From positions 1-64,000 of the forward strand of contig JAUIIA010000002.1 in assembly GCA_030432025.1 (NCBI GenBank): a stretch of 64,000 bases of DNA, read 5' to 3'. A model generated the notes under the pieces. That model saw only the letters and a program-made list of their open reading frames with translations. It had not been told where the DNA came from and ran no database searches. This document shows positions 1 through 8,655 of this stretch, piece by piece. The stretch's first letter is position 1. Every line of letters starts with the position of its first letter. This stretch comes from Alphaproteobacteria bacterium. GTDB taxonomy: Bacteria; Pseudomonadota; Alphaproteobacteria; Micavibrionales; Micavibrionaceae. The position numbers and the translations under genes are program-made.

Positions 1-434
1 GGAACATGTACCGTGACAACTTGTTACCTGTGCCGAACGCGCTCAAAATCGATGGCGTTGATATTGACGTGACAAAAATCAAAACCCCGAGTTACTTCCT
101 GTCCACGAAAGACGATCATATCGCCCCGTGGAAAGCGACATACCAAACAACGCAGCTATTTAAAGGGCCGATTAAATTCACCCTCGCCGCCTCAGGCCAT
201 ATCGCAGGCGTAGTAAACCCGCCTGAGAAAAAGAAATACTGCTATTGGAGCGCCGAAAAAACGCCTAGAAACCCACAAGCTTGGTTCGAAAGCGCCAAAG
301 AAACCAGCGGATCATGGTGGCCCGATTGGCATAAATGGTTGAAGACGCAAAGCGGTTCAAAAGTCACAGCGCGCAAAATCAAAAAACCGATAGAACCCGC
401 ACCCGGCTCTTACGTCAAAGTCAGAAGCGACTAA
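1..434 (+). CDS. phaC: Class I polyhydroxyalkanoate synthase, C-terminal part (cut by window edge)
   Basis: This is the last ~144 codons of a PHA synthase, which polymerises 3-hydroxyacyl-CoA into storage polyester on granules. The frame is open to the left edge and begins NMYRDNLL, matching the family RNMYLEN stretch, so the true start lies outside. Two of the three catalytic residues are visible: the Asp in STKDDHIAPW and the His in AASGHIAG. The catalytic Cys must lie upstream. The tail (SWWPDWHKWLK) also fits the family. phaA, phaB and phaR sit about 57 kb away at the other end of the window rather than beside it. Identity is confident; the class I assignment is inferred from the C-terminus only. 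Confidence 0.93.
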   Translation, partial: NMYRDNLLPVPNALKIDGVDIDVTKIKTPSYFLSTKDDHIAPWKATYQTTQLFKGPIKFTLAASGHIAGVVNPPEKKKYCYWSAEKTPRNPQAWFESAKETSGSWWPDWHKWLKTQSGSKVTARKIKKPIEPAPGSYVKVRSD

Positions 435-436
435 AG

Positions 437-470
437 AAAAAACGCTCCAACCGATAGGCTGGAGCGTTTT
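437..470. terminator. Bidirectional intrinsic terminator between phaC and rpsI
   Basis: A 10-bp perfect stem (AAACGCTCCA / TGGAGCGTTT) with a 10-nt loop lies in the gap between the convergent phaC and rpsI genes. On the minus strand it is followed by a run of six T, so it should end rpsI transcripts well. On the plus strand the T run is only four. Confidence 0.85.
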
Positions 471-516
471 CGTATCTTGTGAACCTTTGGTAGAGGAGAT
501 CACAAATCTCTTTAGG

Positions 517-1062
517 TTAACGTTTCGCCCACTGCTTGGTACGACGCGCTTTGTGCTTACCAACTTTCTTACGCTCAACAATACGTGCATCACGTGTCAG
601 CATACCGGCTTTCTTCAAAGCAGGACGCATCTCTGGGTCGAAGTTCTCAAGCGCACGGGAAATACCGTGACGAACCGCACCGGCCTGACCGGACAAACCG
701 CCGCCCTTCACTGTGCAGATAACATCGAACTTGTTAACGCCATTTACAATCAGGAATGGCTGGTTCAGAACCAGACGCTGTGTCTGACGACCGAAGTAAA
801 CTGCCTGATCACGGCCGTTCACGACAACTTTACCTGAACCCGGCTTGATCCATACACGGGCAACAGCGTCTTTACGACGACCTGTACCATATGCACGGCC
901 CTGAGCGTCCAGAACCTGAACACGCTCTTTAGGAGCGTTTTCGTCGCTTGGTGCTGCTTCAGCTCTAGTTTCCTGAGCATCAGCTTCAACTTTTACTGCA
1001 TCACCCAAAGCTTTCAGGTCTTTTACAGCTTCTTCTGTATTTTCTGTTTTCTTATCGGCCAT
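517..1062 (-). CDS. rpsI: 30S ribosomal protein S9
   Basis: S9 is a small-subunit protein whose C-terminal tail reaches the P-site tRNA. The 181-residue product has the family core from about residue 58 ([13 protein letters not shown]), then [23 protein letters not shown] and the basic tail ending KQWAKR. The first ~55 residues are an acidic, low-complexity extension; extended S9 N-termini are common in alphaproteobacteria, so this is not a start error. It lies 5 bp downstream of rplM, the usual rplM-rpsI operon, and ends at the hairpin at 437-470. Confidence 0.97.
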   Translation of the reverse strand: MADKKTENTEEAVKDLKALGDAVKVEADAQETRAEAAPSDENAPKERVQVLDAQGRAYGTGRRKDAVARVWIKPGSGKVVVNGRDQAVYFGRQTQRLVLNQPFLIVNGVNKFDVICTVKGGGLSGQAGAVRHGISRALENFDPEMRPALKKAGMLTRDARIVERKKVGKHKARRTKQWAKR

Positions 1063-1067
1063 CGTTC

Positions 1068-1547
1068 TTAGCCTCTCTTATTCTTAGGGTTCATAGATGC
1101 AACATCGAGCACTTCAGGCTTCTGTGCCTCATGTGGGTGCTCTGTACCGGCGTAAACGCGCAGGTTGCTGAATACCTTGTAGCCCAGAGGACCGCGAGGC
1201 AACATACGCTGAACAGCTTTCTCAACTACGCGCTGTGGGTGCTGACCTTCGAGGATCTGACCTTTTGAACGCTGCTTGATACCGCCAGGGTAACCTGTGT
1301 GCCAGTAAAAGATGTCCTGATCACGTTTGTTACCTGTAAGGCGAACTTTATCAGCATTAATAACAATAACGTTATCGCCGCCATCTACGTGTGGTGTGAA
1401 GTCAGGCTTGTGCTTGCCGCGCAAACGCATGGCAACTACAGACGCCAGACGACCGAGAACGACATCCTCGGCATCCACGATAATCCACTTCTTTTCAACT
1501 TCAGCCGGTTTGGCGGATGTTGTTTGTCGTGCAAGAGTTTTGCTCAT
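1068..1547 (-). CDS. rplM: 50S ribosomal protein L13
   Basis: L13 is an early-assembly large-subunit protein. The 159-residue product carries the family marks [33 protein letters not shown], the [21 protein letters not shown] stretch and [20 protein letters not shown]. The ATG follows an AGGAAT ribosome-binding site. It is the first gene of rplM-rpsI and is preceded by a good sigma-70-like promoter at 1579-1607, giving a leader of only about 24 nt. Confidence 0.97.
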   Translation of the reverse strand: MSKTLARQTTSAKPAEVEKKWIIVDAEDVVLGRLASVVAMRLRGKHKPDFTPHVDGGDNVIVINADKVRLTGNKRDQDIFYWHTGYPGGIKQRSKGQILEGQHPQRVVEKAVQRMLPRGPLGYKVFSNLRVYAGTEHPHEAQKPEVLDVASMNPKNKRG

Positions 1548-1578
1548 AATTCCTATTCCTTAATTTGAAATCATGCGC

Positions 1579-1607
1579 TTTATGCCGCAAGAGGCATAAA
1601 CTGTCAA
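1579..1607 (-). promoter_or_regulatory. Sigma-70-type promoter of rplM-rpsI
   Basis: On the minus strand a perfect -35 TTGACA (1602-1607) is followed by a 17-bp spacer and the -10 hexamer CATAAA (1579-1584, 4 of 6 matches to TATAAT). An inverted repeat TTTATGCC / GGCATAAA (1579-1586 and 1593-1600) overlaps the -10 and spacer. That repeat could be an operator or chance. Confidence 0.6.
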
Positions 1608-1659
1608 TAAAAATGAATAAAAACAGAAGGATAAAATTAGGGTATACAAATACCGCGCT

Positions 1660-2025
1660 TTATTCCAGTATCCAGTTTCGCTTCGCGTCTTGGCTTTCAC
1701 TTTCGTCTGAAACGACCTCCCCGGTGTGCTCCGCCACCCATGCAAGAAACGGCTTATGCCCGTCATGGATGGGCAACGCCACGATGCACGGCACGTCATT
1801 GCTGTGCAGCTCCTCGCAGTGGTCTTTAAAGCGGTCAAAAACTGCAGGCTTAGTCTTGTAGATCACCGCAACTTCCTCGCCCTGCTCAATCTTGCCTTCC
1901 CACCAATACATAGACTGATGTGCTGGCAATATATTCGCGCATGCCGCTAAACGGTTCTCAATCAAAGATCGGGAGATGCTTTTGGCTTCATCGAGGGAAT
2001 TATATGTGACGTAAATCAAATACAT
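1660..2025 (-). CDS. cutA: CutA-type divalent-cation tolerance protein
   Basis: CutA proteins are small trimeric PII-like proteins linked to divalent metal tolerance; their exact role is unsettled. The 121-residue product matches family length and carries the signature around SMYWWEGKIEQGEEVAVIYKT with the conserved Trp, Gly, Glu and Lys, preceded by AACANILP. It lies 36 bp downstream of the trehalase gene on the same strand and upstream of the rplM promoter. ATG start. No export signal, so cytoplasmic. Confidence 0.93.
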   Translation of the reverse strand: MYLIYVTYNSLDEAKSISRSLIENRLAACANILPAHQSMYWWEGKIEQGEEVAVIYKTKPAVFDRFKDHCEELHSNDVPCIVALPIHDGHKPFLAWVAEHTGEVVSDESESQDAKRNWILE

Positions 2026-2062
2026 CTTTCAATGGTATCTGTTTTTCGAAAGCTTTGAAATA

Positions 2063-4141
2063 CTAATGCAAAGCAAGCACAGGCGAACCTGCGTCTTCTT
2101 TCAAAAGCTTGGCAACGTTGTCTTTTAGCTGTTCGTCATGCAACTGGTTGAACCCGAGCCTATTCAGGTAAGCTGCCACACCGTCGGGCGCCAAATCATC
2201 ATCTTTCGCAAGGCTCGCAACCCCTTCGGTTTTCACCATAAAGTTCGTTGTGATATTGGCCTCATGCAACGGATACCCCTTTATCTTACGAACCAGCCTC
2301 TCAACAGACCTCAAGCCGTCAATATATTCGGCAATCGTCCAGCCGAAACCTCGGTCATTCTCGGCATACCCTACTCCGGCACCAATCAGGTCCCCTGTCT
2401 GGTTTGTTCCCCGTATTGAATGCATTTTCTCCCACAATGCGCCTGTACGGTCGAATTCTGATTCAATCGCCTTTAACCGCTTAACCCGCAAGCGCAAGGC
2501 AGTGTGGTAATACCCGTAACGTTCCGAGCCTTCAGCAGCCATAATCTCGTTCGGCGACCAGCTTATCGGCCCGTCCCACTGACACCCCGTGTCATCTCGG
2601 GTACTGGTCCTCAATCCGTTTTCTTCTTCATACAAAGGCAAGACATTGCGGATGATGTGATCAGCTTGCTCATCCTTGGCAATCCCCGTCCAAAGGGGAA
2701 TAACAGCCGCCGATATAAAGTTATAACGGCGAAAACGCCCGATATTAAATTCCTCGGCCAGCGGGTTAACGTTTAAATCGCGAAACGCTGCAAGCATCGG
2801 GTCCTTGGCGTTCGATGGGTCATCCCCTTCATACTGCGCGGAAGCATCATCCCATAAATGTTCCTGAATAGCCGCCTGAGTATCCCGTGCGGCTTCCTTC
2901 CATTTACTTTGGCCTTGCTTCCACTCCAGAACGGCAGGCTCCTCTTTCGCGAGAATCCCGTACATATCGGCGACATCATCTTCCATTTTCTTACGAAAAC
3001 AATTCAGACACACCGCCAAATGGTTTGAAATATCAACATTCATGAACCCGAAACGTCTGGACGGGTCGAAACCGCTTTCACGCATAGCCCAGTCACCGCG
3101 GAAAAAGTCTTCGGTCAAACCTGTGATCTGCCCTGTCTGAAGGTCCGCCGTATACGGCACAGGATTACCGTCCTCATCACGCTCCAGATATAAGGTCACG
3201 TAATAGGCATCTTTGCGCCCCTGATAATCCCTGTTCTCCAGCGGAACAGTGCTGGCTTTGCTATGCTCGAACATCTCCACCAGTGAATCATACGCCTGAC
3301 GGTAATGCTCGGGCTCGGCGTGCAGAACCTCAACCCCCGGTTTAGTGTGATTGGTGTTGAATTTCGACAGACCCGTCGCCTCATCATAATGCGGCGCGCT
3401 CGTCCAGTGACCATGATGGTCCTCGGTCGAACGTAAGGCCCGTTTCAACCATTCAACCTTATCTTCCTCGGGCGGATTTTTGAGCAAATCCCAGTTGTGA
3501 TAAAGCATCAACACCTTGGACGCGACCAAGGGCAACTGTGATCGGGGTTTATCCAACTCCCCTTCATCGTTAATACTAAGGCAAAATGTACTGTTTGCGT
3601 TCAACGGCCCGTTGTAATGATCAATCTCGTAAAGCAGGTTATCCAGCATATCTCTGGCCAGATCGGCACGTCCGGCCTGTATCTGGCCACGGATCATGAA
3701 CGCACTATCCCAATTATAGATCGTACCCTTTGAATATCTGTCCAAGCGCGGACTCACGCCCCGCGATGGAATGTGCAAAATACCGTGTTCATGCGGCTGC
3801 AAACTGATCTTCCCGTCCTCATCACGTGGCAAATGCCTGACTTCGATATCCAGAACATCATCTTCTGATACGCCATCAAGAGCGCCACCCCTGATCTTCT
3901 CCAAGAGCCCTTCCCTGACATCGGCGTAATATGTGCGCATCGCCGTGAGGTCTTCTTTGTCGGAAATATAGATATAGTAAGGGTCACCGGGCTTATGCGG
4001 AAGTAACGGGTTACGTACCCCGCCCAGAAACAAATCCTCATGATCAAATGTAAGCTCCGCCCAAGTATTACGGATATGATCCCTGATTTTTACTGGCTGC
4101 GCATTCTGCTGCGCTGCATTATTTATTGTACCGATATCCAC
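2063..4141 (-). CDS. Cytoplasmic GH37 trehalase
   Basis: The likely reaction is hydrolysis of trehalose to two glucose. The 692-residue product has the GH37 landmarks in order: an NWDSAFM motif (~143-149, the family YWDSYF signature), RESGFDPSRR (~354-363) holding the Asp that matches the catalytic acid of the ESGWDFSSR motif, RYNFISAAVIPLWTGIA, QWDGPISWSPNE (521-532, signature 2) and GFGWTIAEY near the C-terminus. No signal peptide, so a TreF-like cytoplasmic form. The start is GTG with no clear ribosome-binding site; no better upstream start is seen. The acidic, long middle part departs from classical trehalases, so substrate is inferred, not proven. No trehalose synthesis gene is present in the window. 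Confidence 0.82.
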   Translation of the reverse strand: MDIGTINNAAQQNAQPVKIRDHIRNTWAELTFDHEDLFLGGVRNPLLPHKPGDPYYIYISDKEDLTAMRTYYADVREGLLEKIRGGALDGVSEDDVLDIEVRHLPRDEDGKISLQPHEHGILHIPSRGVSPRLDRYSKGTIYNWDSAFMIRGQIQAGRADLARDMLDNLLYEIDHYNGPLNANSTFCLSINDEGELDKPRSQLPLVASKVLMLYHNWDLLKNPPEEDKVEWLKRALRSTEDHHGHWTSAPHYDEATGLSKFNTNHTKPGVEVLHAEPEHYRQAYDSLVEMFEHSKASTVPLENRDYQGRKDAYYVTLYLERDEDGNPVPYTADLQTGQITGLTEDFFRGDWAMRESGFDPSRRFGFMNVDISNHLAVCLNCFRKKMEDDVADMYGILAKEEPAVLEWKQGQSKWKEAARDTQAAIQEHLWDDASAQYEGDDPSNAKDPMLAAFRDLNVNPLAEEFNIGRFRRYNFISAAVIPLWTGIAKDEQADHIIRNVLPLYEEENGLRTSTRDDTGCQWDGPISWSPNEIMAAEGSERYGYYHTALRLRVKRLKAIESEFDRTGALWEKMHSIRGTNQTGDLIGAGVGYAENDRGFGWTIAEYIDGLRSVERLVRKIKGYPLHEANITTNFMVKTEGVASLAKDDDLAPDGVAAYLNRLGFNQLHDEQLKDNVAKLLKEDAGSPVLALH

Positions 4142-4302
4142 GATAAGTGTTTTTACTCAATTATTATTTGTTCTTGTTATGAGCGAAGAAGCTTAGTGAG
4201 TATTAGCTGAAAAATCAAAATTTACAGGCTACTTTTTGTACCGCAACGCAATATGGCCGTGCGTTTTACGCACATAAGAAAACAGTGATAAAAGCAGAGT
4301 GA

Positions 4303-4512
4303 CTAAAGGTTTTTGTTATGTTCGGCCATTACATATTCCAGCTCCGCAAGACCACTGGAAAACCCTGGACAAGGACCACTACGGATTGGCGCTGGCTCAC
4401 TCTGCGGGGCCTGAGAAAACTGCAATGGCTGTGCAAATGACGAATAACCATCCATCGTGCCTGCACATCCTGATAACACTAATAAAGCGGAAATACTGAT
4501 CAAGAATCTCAT
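4303..4512 (-). CDS. Small lipoprotein, function unknown
   Basis: A 69-residue product starts MRFLISISALLVLSGCAG: a short hydrophobic signal with lipobox LSGC, so Cys16 should be lipidated after signal peptidase II cleavage. The mature part is Pro/Gln/Ser-rich and ends with a possible helix (LAELEYVMAEHNKNL). The frame stays open to 4662, but that extension has no lipoprotein logic, so the internal ATG at 4512 is chosen. Divergent from the GH108 gene (176 bp between starts). I do not recognise the family; a role with the neighbouring muramidase is only conjecture. Confidence 0.6.
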   Translation of the reverse strand: MRFLISISALLVLSGCAGTMDGYSSFAQPLQFSQAPQSEPAPIRSGPCPGFSSGLAELEYVMAEHNKNL

Positions 4513-4687
4513 AACTTTATGATCACACGATCCGGTACATATCTCAGCCCCTAACTCGTAACTACTCACAAGAAAAAACGGCGCAAACACCACAACAAAA
4601 AACCAACAAAGCCCTCTGTCAGCGGAGGATACAACCAAATCAAAAACCTCTAATATTTGCAATTTTTTAACATATAATCGTCATAAT

Positions 4688-5974
4688 ATGCCCATGAGCA
4701 ACGAGCCATTTGTATATGACGGTACATACGCACAAGCATACGAAATCCTAATTTCGCATGAGAGAGGCTATTCCAATAACTCCGCGGACAGGGGCGGCCG
4801 CACAATTGATGGCATTGCCGAAAGATTCCATCCGGAAGCGTTTGCAACAGCTTACAGACTCTATCAGGCTGGTGACACAGAGGCGTTCGAAGCCTTTAAG
4901 TTCGACTTTTATAAACGCGAATTCTGGGACAAAAACAATATTGGTGAAATTGCCGATTACGGCGAAAGATTTGCAGCTTTTGATATCGCCGTTAACTCCG
5001 GTGGCAACACCTCCGAAAGACTACTCGACCGTGCAATCGGAAACGACGGAGTTTTGGGTGAAGGTGAGATGGGACAACGACAGCGGGCAAATTACGACCG
5101 TATCGTAGCCGCCGATCCACGTCAGGCTGTTTTTATTAACGGGTGGCACAACCGCGCGGATAATTTGGTAGAGATCAGCGGCCTTACGCGCCAATTCTGG
5201 AACGCAAGAGACCAGAGATATTTTGATGAATTGATGGGCGCGACAGAGGTCGCAAAGGGCGATCCATGGCAGTTGGTAGAAAGATCAGAGGTTAATTACG
5301 TCGACCCAGTATCCGCTAGCAGAGCCCGACTCCTCATGAATCAGGAAACACTCAAGCTCTTCATGCAACCCCGATTAGGTGAAATGGACCCACAAGAAGC
5401 TGAAGCCAAACTGGCTGAATATGAAGCTACAATCGAAGCCGGCGAAGTTGAGGAAGGCTTCTTCACGTGGATACACAGAAACACTATTACCGAGGCCATA
5501 GACGGCGCGCTTAACGACATAGGAGAAAGTGTCTTTGAGCAAGATGCAACCACGCTGGAAGGCGGTCTGCATGTACTTGATGTCGTTAATCAAGTCGTGA
5601 ATGACATGGACCTACCTGACTGGCAAGCAGCAAAAATGAAATATGCCCTCGCCCGCGAATTAGGTATAGAAGCCGAGAACATGCTGATCGTGCATTATGA
5701 CGCACAACCCGGTGAAGAAGGCGGTCACCGTATAGGCATTCTTTATTTCTCACCCGAAGACACCCGCCAATACTATGTTTTGAATGGGTCAGAAACCTTG
5801 GTAAACGAGACTGAGTTTATAGCCGAGAATGAAGTGCCCTGGGGCGGGTACAACGAAAATGTTGCTGTTTACAGCCCGAATTTCGACAATGACTTCGGCA
5901 CTTACATTAATGACCCTGAAGAGACACTGGTTGCCGAAAACACAGGTGCAAAGCCGGAAACATTAGAAATCTAG
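4688..5974 (+). CDS. GH108-type N-acetylmuramidase with long unknown C-terminus
   Basis: Residues ~14-105 match the GH108/ZliS lysozyme fold: HERGYSNNSADRGGRTIDGI carries the catalytic Glu (Glu25) of the family EGGYVNDPxDPGG motif. Residues ~110-195 (QRANYDRIVAADPRQAVFINGWHNR) resemble the peptidoglycan-binding domain that follows GH108 in phage endolysins. The remaining ~230 residues are acidic and unrecognised. No signal peptide is visible, as in phage-type or holin-dependent lysins, yet no holin or other phage gene lies nearby. It ends in a shared CTAG stop with the gene on the other strand. Function as a murein hydrolase is likely; physiological role unknown. Confidence 0.8.
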   Translation: MPMSNEPFVYDGTYAQAYEILISHERGYSNNSADRGGRTIDGIAERFHPEAFATAYRLYQAGDTEAFEAFKFDFYKREFWDKNNIGEIADYGERFAAFDIAVNSGGNTSERLLDRAIGNDGVLGEGEMGQRQRANYDRIVAADPRQAVFINGWHNRADNLVEISGLTRQFWNARDQRYFDELMGATEVAKGDPWQLVERSEVNYVDPVSASRARLLMNQETLKLFMQPRLGEMDPQEAEAKLAEYEATIEAGEVEEGFFTWIHRNTITEAIDGALNDIGESVFEQDATTLEGGLHVLDVVNQVVNDMDLPDWQAAKMKYALARELGIEAENMLIVHYDAQPGEEGGHRIGILYFSPEDTRQYYVLNGSETLVNETEFIAENEVPWGGYNENVAVYSPNFDNDFGTYINDPEETLVAENTGAKPETLEI

Positions 5975-7011
5975 TCAGCCACCTTTAGGTTTGCCCCACC
6001 CAATTCTCTCAACGTGAAATACCACCTCAAATCCCGCTCTCGTTTTTCTTCTTTATGAACCTCTTTCGCGTCACTAAAAACGTCGAGAAAGTTACCCAGA
6101 TACGGCACGGGTGCCGTAAGAACAGTTACAATAGCCTTAAAATGTATTACTTGCACTTGCGGCTCGGCCATGCCGACAAACAGATCCGTAGCGGCAAGTA
6201 TTTCATCATTCAGAGCCTCCACCGCCTTCTTCGGGGTATTACCTTGCAAGCTGTAAAGATGTGTCGCCTTTGTTCTGAGCGCATCAAAATCACCTGTTCT
6301 CTTAAGTTCAACAACGCGCTCCCAACTCATCTCTTTGAGCAAAGGTACCTTCAATTGCAGGACCCGCTGCACACCTAAACTCAAATTCTTTTCACCATTA
6401 GCGTCAGAGGACAGATCTTCCACCTCTTCCATGACAAGCTCTATACCGGCCTGTGAAAATTGATCTCCAATAAACTCACAATCAAACTTCTGATTTAAAA
6501 CGGCCCAATTGTGAATATTGCGGAAAGGAATATTATAGTGTTCTTGACTAAGAGCGGTCTTCTCCTGAATCTTTTTCTGCTGGTGAAGACTCATCTCATC
6601 ATGGTCGCGCCAAGAACTTGTCCTGATAGGACCATGATCAGCCATTCTCCGTACTTCTCTCTCAGGAATATGATCCACCAGCAAAGTAAAGGGGACCTGC
6701 TCAAGAGCCCATAATTCCTCGGTCTCATCATGCAGCTTCTTGCCAAAACTACTCAACTTTCCTCTCAAGGCATCATCCTCGATACGATCAGACATTTTTT
6801 GCTGTGACAAGAAGGCATCAAAAGACAAAGCTACATCGGTGAGGTCGTTGCGGCGCCTCTTTGATAAGTTCTCTTTTTCAATAATTGATTTAATCGCCTT
6901 GCCACCATCCATAAAAACAACGCGGTCGTACCAGAGAAAACAAAACTTTGCGTAATTATCCGTAAAGTCAGGACTACTGCTTTCACTCGAGCTTACATAG
7001 GCTATCTGCAT
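5971..7011 (-). CDS. Hypothetical protein, weakly DUF6236-like
   Basis: A 346-residue soluble protein with no signal peptide or membrane segment. The N-terminus (YAKFCFLWYDRVVFMDGG) and a later MSWERVVELKRTGDFDALR resemble, from memory, the opening and the WxxVLxFR region of DUF6236 proteins, whose function is not known. A mildly hydrophobic segment (VQVIHFKAIVTVLTAPVPYLGN) lies near the C-terminus. The ATG has no ribosome-binding site and a TTGACC / CATAAT pair sits just upstream, compatible with a nearly leaderless transcript. Convergent with the muramidase, sharing 4 bp; divergent from the cysteine hydrolase. Confidence 0.65.
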   Translation of the reverse strand: MQIAYVSSSESSSPDFTDNYAKFCFLWYDRVVFMDGGKAIKSIIEKENLSKRRRNDLTDVALSFDAFLSQQKMSDRIEDDALRGKLSSFGKKLHDETEELWALEQVPFTLLVDHIPEREVRRMADHGPIRTSSWRDHDEMSLHQQKKIQEKTALSQEHYNIPFRNIHNWAVLNQKFDCEFIGDQFSQAGIELVMEEVEDLSSDANGEKNLSLGVQRVLQLKVPLLKEMSWERVVELKRTGDFDALRTKATHLYSLQGNTPKKAVEALNDEILAATDLFVGMAEPQVQVIHFKAIVTVLTAPVPYLGNFLDVFSDAKEVHKEEKRERDLRWYFTLRELGGANLKVAD

Positions 7012-7163
7012 AATCTATATTATGCCCCTATACTTCATCATAAGGTCAACATTTTACTGAAACCCCTGATAAAAAAGCACCGGCAACACAGCCTAACCCA
7101 CTGAATAAAATCACCTTTTATTTTATTCTGGAAGTATCTGGAATGTTTTTGTTACATTGCATT

Positions 7164-7811
7164 ATGAAAATAGCATTCTTGGGTATCGACGTGAACAGGG
7201 CAAGCTGCGATCCTGGCCTTTATTTCAAAAAAGGCACCTTTGAACATAGCAATGCCCAACACTTGGATAAAACAGCGCAAAATATTGCCGACTTCATTGA
7301 TGATGCACGTGACTTCGTCGAAAGCGTAGGCTGGGCAATGCAGTATGCAGACACGCGCCCAGGTCAGGAACAGGATTACACACCAGAAGAATGTGCCTTT
7401 CACCGTGTGCGTCCCATCCCGACAGAAGATGACTTCCTGCCCAAGACGCGCATGTCCCCATACGAGGAACACAAAGTCTATTTCGACAGGTTAAAAGAGG
7501 ACGGCGTCGACACCATAGTACTGACAGGGTTCTATGCCGAGCACTGTATCTACTGGACCCTCGACGACCTCATGAGCAATGGGTTCAAAGTCATTGTGCC
7601 GATGGATCTGGTGGCGGCCATGACACCACACAACCCGATGTATTCTTTGACCGATTTCTCGCGGGAAGCCTACGAAGGTAAAGTCATTTTTACGGATAGT
7701 GAAAAGACACTGGATATGCTCTACGAAGATGAAACTAAACGTAAACCCCCGCGTGAACGCTATACGTGGAACGATATCCATCAGGCAAATTTCGACACAC
7801 TTGGAATGTAG
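7164..7811 (+). CDS. Isochorismatase-like cysteine hydrolase
   Basis: A 215-residue Rossmann-like hydrolase of the isochorismatase/nicotinamidase superfamily. The catalytic Cys is in LTGFYAEHCIYWTLDDLM, the usual strand-plus-Cys motif, followed by GFKVIVPMDLVAAM. A candidate catalytic Lys is in FLPKTRMSPYE, and FLGIDVNRASCD takes the place of the usual IDMQNDF, with the Asp kept. Substrate cannot be read from sequence. The frame is open from an ATG at 7143, but MKIAFLGID at 7164 fits the family N-terminus better; neither start has a strong ribosome-binding site. Confidence 0.8.
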   Translation: MKIAFLGIDVNRASCDPGLYFKKGTFEHSNAQHLDKTAQNIADFIDDARDFVESVGWAMQYADTRPGQEQDYTPEECAFHRVRPIPTEDDFLPKTRMSPYEEHKVYFDRLKEDGVDTIVLTGFYAEHCIYWTLDDLMSNGFKVIVPMDLVAAMTPHNPMYSLTDFSREAYEGKVIFTDSEKTLDMLYEDETKRKPPRERYTWNDIHQANFDTLGM

Positions 7812-7815
7812 ACTT

Positions 7816-7848
7816 AAGGCGCTAAAGCGCCATGCCCACCCCCGGCAT
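7816..7848. other. Two adjacent small hairpins
   Basis: Just after the cysteine hydrolase stop lie GGCGCT-AA-AGCGCC (7818-7831) and ATGCC-N7-GGCAT (7832-7848). Neither is followed by a T run on the plus strand. They may protect or weakly terminate the upstream message; otherwise unexplained. Confidence 0.35.
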
Positions 7849-7917
7849 CTTCGGCATAACAATAATTGATAAAAAAACATTGGAACTCTTCGACCGCGCC
7901 ACATATTGGTAGCAATA

Positions 7918-8649
7918 ATGGGCACGGAAAAAGCAAAACTGTACAGAATGGTGATGGACAAGCATATTTGTCCGTATGGCCTGAAGTCTCTCGACTTACT
8001 CAAAAGTAAAGGCTTTGAAGTCGAAGATAATCATCTTACGACCCGCCAAGAAACTGATAACTTCCAAGATAAACATGATGTCAAAACAACACCGCAGACA
8101 TTCATCGATGGTGTTCGTATCGGTGGCTACACTGAGTTACGCGAGTATTTCGGCCTTAGCAATAACGGTGGAACGACATATGCGCCAATTATTGCCATTT
8201 TCGTGACAACGTTTTTAATGGCTATATCAGCGAGTTACGCAATATCCGGACTCGCGCCGGTAAAAACACTTGAGCTGTTCATCGCGTTCAGTATGTGCGT
8301 CTTAGCAATACAAAAACTCAGAGATCTGGAAGCATTTAGCCTACAATTCCTGAATTACGATTTACTGGCTCAGAAGTGGGTTAAATACGCCTACATATAT
8401 CCGTTTGCCGAGGCTGCTGCCGGAATCTCTATGATTTCAATGTTTGCAACGCCAATATTCGCCCCAATTGCATTCTTTATCGGTGCTGTCGGCGCATATT
8501 CTGTTTTTAAAGCCGTCTATATAGATAAACGAGAATTAAAATGCGCGTGCGTAGGCGGAAACAGTAATGTCCCGTTAGGTTTTGTTTCGTTAACTGAAAA
8601 CATTATGATGGTCGCTATAGCGATCTGGATGATCATCAAGCTATTCTAA
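7918..8649 (+). CDS. Glutaredoxin-MauE membrane fusion protein
   Basis: Residues 1-~80 are a glutaredoxin domain with a monothiol-type CPYG active site (Cys18) and the TTPQTFIDG cis-Pro region that binds glutathione. From ~95 there are four to five hydrophobic segments of the MauE/DoxX-like family, ending in CACVGGNSNVPLGFVSLTEN, a hallmark CxC-GG-VPLGF stretch of that family. The fusion should pass reducing or oxidising equivalents at the inner membrane; the partner is unknown, and no mau genes are present. The frame could open at TTG 7906, but the ATG at 7918 is preferred. Confidence 0.82.
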   Translation: MGTEKAKLYRMVMDKHICPYGLKSLDLLKSKGFEVEDNHLTTRQETDNFQDKHDVKTTPQTFIDGVRIGGYTELREYFGLSNNGGTTYAPIIAIFVTTFLMAISASYAISGLAPVKTLELFIAFSMCVLAIQKLRDLEAFSLQFLNYDLLAQKWVKYAYIYPFAEAAAGISMISMFATPIFAPIAFFIGAVGAYSVFKAVYIDKRELKCACVGGNSNVPLGFVSLTENIMMVAIAIWMIIKLF

Positions 8650-8655
8650 ATTTGC

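Noticed and set aside
4513-4662. N-terminal extension of the small lipoprotein
   Set aside because: The lipobox signal peptide begins at the internal ATG (4512); the extension would bury it.
7812-7860. Minus-strand mini frame reading MPKMPGVGMAL
   Set aside because: Eleven codons, no ribosome-binding site; explained by the two GC-rich hairpins.
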